DNA of 9,883 nucleotides from Nostoc sp. CHAB 5715 (GTDB lineage Bacteria; Cyanobacteriota; Cyanobacteriia; Cyanobacteriales; Nostocaceae). Shown here piece by piece: positions 6,079-9,883 of the stretch (position 1 is the first letter of the stretch; every line of letters begins with the position of its first letter). The notes below the pieces were generated by a model, which did no database searches, was not told where the DNA came from, and worked only from the letters and a program-made list of their open reading frames with translations. The DNA lies in the NCBI RefSeq assembly GCF_020829685.1, contig NZ_JAIVFR010000158.1, forward strand, positions 1 through 9,883. Direction: 5' to 3'. The translations under genes and the position numbers were made by a program.

Positions 6079-7176
6079 TTAGTCTCCTAAATAAATACCC
6101 ATACCACGAGCGGTTTTAACTAAAGTACCATTGGGATCGACGGCACTATATTGAGCGATCGCTTCTGTAATTGGTACACTTAATACTTGGCGATTTTGCC
6201 AAGTCACCATGCGATCGTATTTATCTTCTGCAATTAGATTAACGGCTGCAACACCAAAAGCAGTTGCAACTAATCTATCTAATGGTGAAGCAGTTCCACC
6301 CCGTTGAATGTGTCCTAAAACTGTGACTCGCGTTTCTACACCAATGTGCTCAATAATTTTATCTGCTAAATATTCGCCAATTCCACCGTATCGAGATTGA
6401 CCTAATCGATTTGTAATCGTCACATTTTCCCCATCGTGGGTACGAACTGCTTCGGAAACAATAATCAAACAATAGTTTTTGCCTTTCTCTTGGCGTTCTT
6501 TGATTTTGTGGCAAATATGCTCAACTGTGTAAGGAATTTCGGGAATTAAAATTACATTTGCTCCCCCCGCAATTCCCGCAGCTATAGCTATGTGTCCGGC
6601 ATCACGCCCCATTACTTCCAAAATCATGACTCGGCTATGACTTGCAGCAGTAAAATGTAATCTATCTAATGCTTCTGTGGCAATATTTACTGCTGTATCA
6701 AAACCGATAGCGTGTTCAGTAACGCCAATATCGTTATCAATTGTTTTGGGAATACCAACTAGGTTAATACCGCCTTGTTGGGCGAGGCGGCGGAGAATTG
6801 CCAAGCTACCATCACCGCCAATACCAATCAAAGCATCTAAACCTAGCTGATGATAACCTGCAATGATTTCTTCGGAGCGATCGCTTACACTTCCATCCGC
6901 CATTGGAAAAGCAAAAGGGTCGCCTTTATTGGTTGTCCCCAACATTGTGCCACCCGCAGTTAACAGCGAGTCAACTTGATCAACTTCTAGCTTTGTAAAT
7001 TGTGGGGGACGCGTCATTAATCCGAGAGTCGCTTGACGAATTCCTAAAACCTCCCAGCCGTAAGTATCCACAGCACAATTCACTACAGCCCTAATCACAG
7101 CATTTAAGCCAGAACAATCACCTCCACTGGTAAGAATTCCAATGCGTTTGGGTTTTCCCATATTTTTTATTGACAT
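6079..7176 (-). CDS. pfkA: 6-phosphofructokinase
   Basis: The 365-residue protein phosphorylates fructose 6-phosphate to fructose 1,6-bisphosphate, the committing step of glycolysis, in the cytoplasm. Visible family motifs are LTSGGDCSGLNAVIR (15-29, nucleotide binding), GIGGDGS (118-124), IPKTIDNDI (142-150, with the catalytic Asp147), MGRDAGH (189-195), IPEIPY (211-216, substrate contact) and GHIQRGG (288-294). The length fits cyanobacterial PFK and is somewhat longer than the ~320 residues of E. coli PfkA. Gly123 (GGDG) points to ATP as donor. The Lys in PKTIDND, where classical bacterial ATP enzymes have Gly, is a residue typical of PPi-dependent enzymes (see findings). ATG 7176 has GGA six bases upstream; Met6 is an alternative without a ribosome-binding site. 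It is divergent from era across 267 bp. Confidence 0.93.
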   Translation of the reverse strand: MSIKNMGKPKRIGILTSGGDCSGLNAVIRAVVNCAVDTYGWEVLGIRQATLGLMTRPPQFTKLEVDQVDSLLTAGGTMLGTTNKGDPFAFPMADGSVSDRSEEIIAGYHQLGLDALIGIGGDGSLAILRRLAQQGGINLVGIPKTIDNDIGVTEHAIGFDTAVNIATEALDRLHFTAASHSRVMILEVMGRDAGHIAIAAGIAGGANVILIPEIPYTVEHICHKIKERQEKGKNYCLIIVSEAVRTHDGENVTITNRLGQSRYGGIGEYLADKIIEHIGVETRVTVLGHIQRGGTASPLDRLVATAFGVAAVNLIAEDKYDRMVTWQNRQVLSVPITEAIAQYSAVDPNGTLVKTARGMGIYLGD

Positions 7177-7225
7177 TTTGATCCAAATATATTGAGTAGT
7201 CGATGAAACTTAAGCCAAAGTTAGC

Positions 7226-7341
7226 AGCAGATTAAACCTAAGCAAATGCGCTCTTTGTAAATGCCAAAGTAATTTTATGTTTGTTTTGTATCTAAAAACA
7301 AAACAAAGTTATCTTAGCTGTAAAATATAGGTGTAGAGCCA
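7226..7341. repeat. Tandem duplication in pfkA-era spacer, copy A (upstream)
   Basis: This 116-base copy aligns end to end with 7344-7458, with one single-base indel and roughly 79% identity by hand count. Shared blocks include GATTAAACCT, AATTTTATG, TTGTTTTGT, AGTTATC, AGCTGTAAAATAT and GAGCCA. At the place where copy B has the era ATG, this copy has ATA, and the frame meets TAA eight codons later. It therefore looks like a decayed duplicate of the era leader and first codons. Confidence 0.85.
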
Positions 7342-7343
7342 GT

Positions 7344-7458
7344 AGTAGATTAAACCTTGGCAAAAGCAATCCCTAAAAATGCCAGGGGAATTTTATGCTT
7401 GTTTTGTGTCTAAGAAAAAACCAAGTTATCCCAGCTGTAAAATATGAGGGTGGAGCCA
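7344..7458. repeat. Tandem duplication in pfkA-era spacer, copy B (contains era start)
   Basis: The 115-base second copy begins two bases after copy A and ends 15 bases inside era, so it provides the start codon and the first five codons (MRVEP). The conserved TGTAAAATAT block lies directly before the ATG at 7444. Conservation of this and the TTGTTTTGT block in both copies may mark promoter or leader elements, but no consensus -35/-10 pair with proper spacing could be placed. Confidence 0.85.
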
Positions 7459-8418
7459 AAGGTGACTAGTATTGATAATTACAACTTCTCATTTCCAGAA
7501 GAAGTAACAATCCCACAGGCTCCTCCTGAATTCAAATCAGGTTTTATCGGCATTGTTGGTCGTCCTAATGTCGGTAAATCTACTTTAATGAATCAATTGG
7601 TAGGACAAAAAATTGCCATTACATCACCAGTAGCGCAAACAACGCGTAACCGTTTGCGCGGCATTTTAACTACACCAGAAGCGCAATTAATTTTTGTAGA
7701 TACGCCAGGAATTCATAAGCCCCATCATCAATTGGGGGAAGTTTTGGTGCAAAATGCCAAAATTGCCATTGAATCGGTAGATGTAGTGCTATTTGTGGTA
7801 GATGGAGGAGTAGCTTGTGGGTCAGGCGATCGCTATATTGCCGAGTTGCTGTGTCGCAGCAAAACACCAGTGATTTTGGGCGTGAACAAAATCGACCAAC
7901 AACCGACCGATTCTCAGTTTCTAGATGATAGTTACGCTCAGATGGCCCACTCACATGAATGGGAAATCGTAAAATTTTCTGCTAAAACTAGTGCAGGATT
8001 ACCGCAACTTCAAGAATTATTAATAGAATATTTAGAAATTGGGCCGTTATACTATCCGCCAGATTTGGTAACTGACCAGCCAGAACGCTTTATTATGGGT
8101 GAATTAATCAGAGAACAAATTTTATTATTGACTCGTGAAGAAGTACCCCATTCAGTAGCGATCGCTATTGACTTAGTAGAAGAAACTCCCAGCATTACCC
8201 GTATACTTGCTACCATCAACGTTGAGCGCGATTCCCAAAAAGGCATACTCATTGGCAAAGGTGGAGCAATGCTCAAAGCAATTGGTAGTGAAGCCCGCCA
8301 ACAAATCCAAAAGTTAATCTCTGGTAAAGTTTACCTAGAATTGTTTGTGAAAGTCCAGCCAAAATGGCGACAGTCGCGGATCAGTTTAGCAGAGTTAGGC
8401 TATCGGGTGGAAGAATAA
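7444..8418 (+). CDS. era: GTPase Era, 30S ribosomal subunit assembly factor
   Basis: Era binds GTP and the 3' end of 16S rRNA and acts in small-subunit maturation. All landmarks are visible in the 324-residue protein: G1 GRPNVGKST (39-47), G2-region TTRNR (66-70), G3 DTPG (86-89) followed by HKPHH, G4 NKID (148-151), G5 SAK (179-181), and a C-terminal KH domain with GKGG (271-274) and FVKVQPKWR (301-309). An N-terminal extension of about 30 residues precedes the G domain; such extensions make the protein slightly longer than the ~300 of E. coli Era. The start is uncertain: ATG 7444 gives the longest frame but has no Shine-Dalgarno sequence, while GTG 7462 (residue 7) has GGAG at a good distance. 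The upstream spacer is a tandem duplication and the downstream gap is wholly heptamer repeats. Two HIP1 sites lie inside. Confidence 0.95.
   Translation: MRVEPKVTSIDNYNFSFPEEVTIPQAPPEFKSGFIGIVGRPNVGKSTLMNQLVGQKIAITSPVAQTTRNRLRGILTTPEAQLIFVDTPGIHKPHHQLGEVLVQNAKIAIESVDVVLFVVDGGVACGSGDRYIAELLCRSKTPVILGVNKIDQQPTDSQFLDDSYAQMAHSHEWEIVKFSAKTSAGLPQLQELLIEYLEIGPLYYPPDLVTDQPERFIMGELIREQILLLTREEVPHSVAIAIDLVEETPSITRILATINVERDSQKGILIGKGGAMLKAIGSEARQQIQKLISGKVYLELFVKVQPKWRQSRISLAELGYRVEE
7452..7455 (+). promoter_or_regulatory. Possible Shine-Dalgarno for an alternative era start (GTG 7462)
   Basis: GGAG lies six bases before the in-frame GTG at 7462-7464, whereas the ATG at 7444 has only TGTAAAAT before it. 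If used, Era would be six residues shorter, with no domain affected. Many cyanobacterial genes start without such a site, so this does not exclude the ATG. Confidence 0.35.
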
Positions 8419-8423
8419 AACAA

Positions 8424-8521
8424 TTGGGCATGGGGCATGGGGCATGGGGCATTGGGCATGGGGCATGGGGCATGGGGCATGGGGCATTGGGCATGGGGCA
8501 TGGGGCATTGGTCATTGGTCA
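8424..8521 (+). repeat. Heptamer array T(T/G)GGGCA, 14 units
   Basis: Fourteen exact 7-base units follow the era stop by five bases: nine TGGGGCA, three TTGGGCA and finally two TTGGTCA. This is an STRR-type heptanucleotide array as known from heterocystous cyanobacteria. Twelve units carry runs of three or four G separated by three or four bases, which fits the canonical G-quadruplex pattern on the plus (era sense) strand. No conventional terminator hairpin for era is seen here. Confidence 0.95.
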
Positions 8522-8533
8522 AAAAGGTAAAAG

Positions 8534-8590
8534 ACAAATGACAAATGACAAATGACAAATGACAAATGACAAATGACAAATAATAAATAA
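8534..8590 (+). repeat. Heptamer array ACAAATG, six exact units plus degenerate tail
   Basis: Six ACAAATG units (8534-8575) are followed by ACAAATA and an ATAAATA-like end that runs to three bases before the response-regulator ATG at 8593. Together with the preceding array it fills the entire era-to-regulator gap (8419-8592), leaving no room for an ordinary promoter or ribosome-binding site. Each unit carries an ATG that opens a five-codon frame (M-T-N-D-K, then TGA; the last M-T-N-N-K, then TAA). Confidence 0.93.
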
Positions 8591-8592
8591 AA

Positions 8593-9270
8593 ATGTCTTT
8601 AGATACTCGCTATCCCTTAAATTTACCAGCCAATGCTCCGCCATTGCGGGTGTTAATTGTTGAAGATGATCCGATGATGCAACTAGGATTAGAGCAATCG
8701 TTAATGGCTCATCCTCAGTTGGAGATTGTTGGACAAGCAGAAGATGGTTATTTGGGAGTTCAAGCTGCACTGCAACTGAAACCTGATTTGGTGGTTATGG
8801 ATATTGGGTTGCCGCGATTGGATGGTATTGCAGCGACACAGCAAATTAAGGCGGCACTGCCAGCAACTCATGTGGTGATGCTGACATCTCATCAAACGGA
8901 GACAGAAATTATTGCGGCACTCTCTAGCGGTGCAGATGCATATTGCATCAAAGGTGCAAGTGTGGAACGATTGTTAAGTGCGATCGCAGCCGCAGTTGAT
9001 GGTGCAGCCTATCTCGATCCCCAAATTGCGCGGCGAGTAATTGATAATCTCAAACCGCCCTCACCCACCACCAACACAGCTAACTTATCTGGGCGCGAGT
9101 TAGAAGTGTTGAAACTCATGGTAGACGGGTTGAGTAACCCGGAGATTGCCGAAAAACTTTATCTCAGTCCCAACACCATCAAAACTCACGTCCGAGGGAT
9201 TATGAATAAATTAGCAGTAGACGATCGCGTGCAAGCAGCAGTTGTGGCACTGCGTTCTGGGTTGGTTTGA
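8593..9270 (+). CDS. NarL/LuxR-family response regulator
   Basis: The 225-residue protein has a receiver domain (about 18-135) with acidic pocket Glu24-Asp25-Asp26, phosphoacceptor Asp70 in LVVMDIGLP, Thr98 in VMLTSH and Lys120 in CIKG. A LuxR-type helix-turn-helix follows (about 165-225), including LSGRELEVLKLM and NTIKTHVRGIMNKL. Phosphorylation by a histidine kinase should control DNA binding. No kinase gene is present in the window, so it is an orphan here and its targets cannot be told. ATG 8593 gives a 17-residue lead before the receiver. It directly follows the heptamer array, has no Shine-Dalgarno sequence, and is preceded by several short overlapping upstream frames. It is co-directional with era, 174 bp downstream, so read-through from era is possible. 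Confidence 0.93.
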   Translation: MSLDTRYPLNLPANAPPLRVLIVEDDPMMQLGLEQSLMAHPQLEIVGQAEDGYLGVQAALQLKPDLVVMDIGLPRLDGIAATQQIKAALPATHVVMLTSHQTETEIIAALSSGADAYCIKGASVERLLSAIAAAVDGAAYLDPQIARRVIDNLKPPSPTTNTANLSGRELEVLKLMVDGLSNPEIAEKLYLSPNTIKTHVRGIMNKLAVDDRVQAAVVALRSGLV

Positions 9271-9372
9271 TTGCTACAATCTGTGAGTGCTGTAGATGAA
9301 TACCTGATCTGGTAATCTTTATCTGTGATGCTGGTACTTTAATTTCATAATTAACTAAACTCTGGTTTTTTG

Positions 9373-9813
9373 ATGTCAGAAGAAATTCAAACCTTTACTA
9401 CTGAATATCTTGATAAGTGCGCTCATTTATATATTGAAGTTTTCAATGGTGAACCTTGGAACGAGGAATGGACTTTCGAGACTGCAAAAGCAAGGTTGTT
9501 TGAAATTCTGAATACACCAGGTTTTGTTGGATTTGTATTCAAACAGGATGAACTTTTAGGATTCGTGGCAGGTTATTGTAAGCAAGGGCAAAAAAGTAAA
9601 AGCTTTTATCTGGAAGAAATCTGTGTACGACCGAATAAGCAGCGTCAAGGAATTGGGACAAGGCTACTTAACCAATTAATGGATACTCTAACCGCGATGG
9701 AAGTTACCGGGGTTTATCTGTTGACGAAAAAGGATGGACAAGCAGAGGCTTTTTACACCAAGCATGGCTATCAAAGAAGCCAGCATCTGATTTTTATGGC
9801 AAAACGATTTTAG
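9373..9813 (+). CDS. GNAT-family N-acetyltransferase
   Basis: The 146-residue protein fits a single GNAT domain, which transfers acetyl from acetyl-CoA to an amine. Motif A is clear: LEEICVRPNKQRQGIGTRLL (80-99), with the Q-x-x-G-x-G type pyrophosphate loop RQGIGT (91-96). The later segment AFYTKHGYQ (126-134) matches the conserved C-terminal motif B region. The N-terminal YIEVFNGEPWNEEW resembles acceptor-side helices of aminoglycoside-acetyltransferase-like GNATs, but no acceptor can be named. ATG 9373 is preferred over the adjacent in-frame TTG at 9370; neither has a ribosome-binding site. It lies 102 bp after the response regulator, a spacing that allows its own promoter. Confidence 0.88.
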   Translation: MSEEIQTFTTEYLDKCAHLYIEVFNGEPWNEEWTFETAKARLFEILNTPGFVGFVFKQDELLGFVAGYCKQGQKSKSFYLEEICVRPNKQRQGIGTRLLNQLMDTLTAMEVTGVYLLTKKDGQAEAFYTKHGYQRSQHLIFMAKRF

Positions 9814-9818
9814 AGTAG

Positions 9819-9883
9819 ATGGAAGTTTTGCACCAACTACGAATTGAACATCAAACAAATGCAGCAAAATACAGAGACAAACC
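9819..9883 (+). CDS. Possible 5' end of a further gene, cut by right edge
   Basis: An ATG five bases after the GNAT stop opens a frame of 21 codons (MEVLHQLRIEHQTNAAKYRD and on) that runs off the window without a stop. The composition is protein-like and the tight spacing would suit an operon, but a stretch this short can be open by chance and no family is recognised. Confidence 0.35.
   Translation, partial: MEVLHQLRIEHQTNAAKYRDK

Larger units (their letters stand above)
3581..8987. repeat. Nine dispersed HIP1 octamers (GCGATCGC)
   Basis: Exact copies occur at 3581-3588, 4453-4460, 4977-4984, 5063-5070, 6155-6162, 6877-6884, 7826-7833, 8158-8165 and 8980-8987. HIP1 is the highly iterated palindrome characteristic of many cyanobacterial genomes. 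Seven copies are inside genes (hydrolase, pfkA, era, response regulator) and two are in the repeat-rich gap 4901-5091. None was found by eye in 1-3580. Confidence 0.9.

Noticed and set aside
8364..8555. Open frame overlapping the era end and the heptamer array, encoding a Gly-His-Trp-Met-rich peptide
   Set aside because: It is only the translation of the 7-base repeat in a frame that begins inside era; no independent start signal or family.
8424..8590. CRISPR array
   Set aside because: Units are 7 bases, directly abutting and without unique spacers, so they are microsatellite-like STRR arrays.
8519..8895. Minus-strand open frames 8519-8770 and 8701-8895
   Set aside because: They lie antisense to the receiver domain, and the first ends in repeat-derived ICHLSFV units.

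Overview
The window reads as chromosomal DNA of a filamentous, probably heterocyst-forming cyanobacterium of the Nostoc/Anabaena/Calothrix kind. The evidence is nine copies of the HIP1 octamer GCGATCGC, heptanucleotide tandem arrays of the STRR type, several small dispersed palindromic repeats typical of that group, weak or absent Shine-Dalgarno sequences, and cyanobacterial protein families (Rpn/DUF4351, CHAT-NB-ARC-TPR). The genus is an inference; no rRNA or marker gene is present.

Left third (1-3387, minus strand): one very large gene, cut by the left edge, with at least 1129 codons. It encodes a caspase-like CHAT protease domain, then a STAND/NB-ARC NTPase, a helical linker, and a C-terminal TPR array made of nearly identical 120-bp (40-residue) units. 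The ORF has no stop through base 1. The architecture is that of a signal-activated protease (sensor repeats, NTPase switch, protease effector), as in prokaryotic conflict or cell-death systems. It is the most likely seat of interesting biology here.

Middle (3388-5928): a divergent gene for a zinc carboxypeptidase-like/aspartoacylase-like hydrolase (3535-4662). Next comes a 429-bp stretch holding dispersed repeats and what looks like the C-terminal remnant of a PIN-domain toxin gene. A convergent Rpn-family nuclease-like gene with a DUF4351 tail (5092-5928, minus) follows.

Right part (5929-9883): housekeeping and regulatory genes. pfkA (6-phosphofructokinase, minus) and era (ribosome-assembly GTPase, plus) diverge from a 267-bp spacer. 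That spacer contains an imperfect 115-bp tandem duplication, and its second copy supplies the era start codon. After era, two abutting heptamer arrays (14 units of TKGGGCA-like, then about 7 of ACAAATG) fill the whole gap to a LuxR/NarL-type response regulator with no adjacent sensor kinase. A GNAT N-acetyltransferase follows, and a possible further gene begins at the right edge.

The genes do not form one operon or pathway. The core genes sit beside an accessory segment (1-5928) rich in conflict-type domains (CHAT/STAND, PIN remnant, Rpn nuclease) and repeats.
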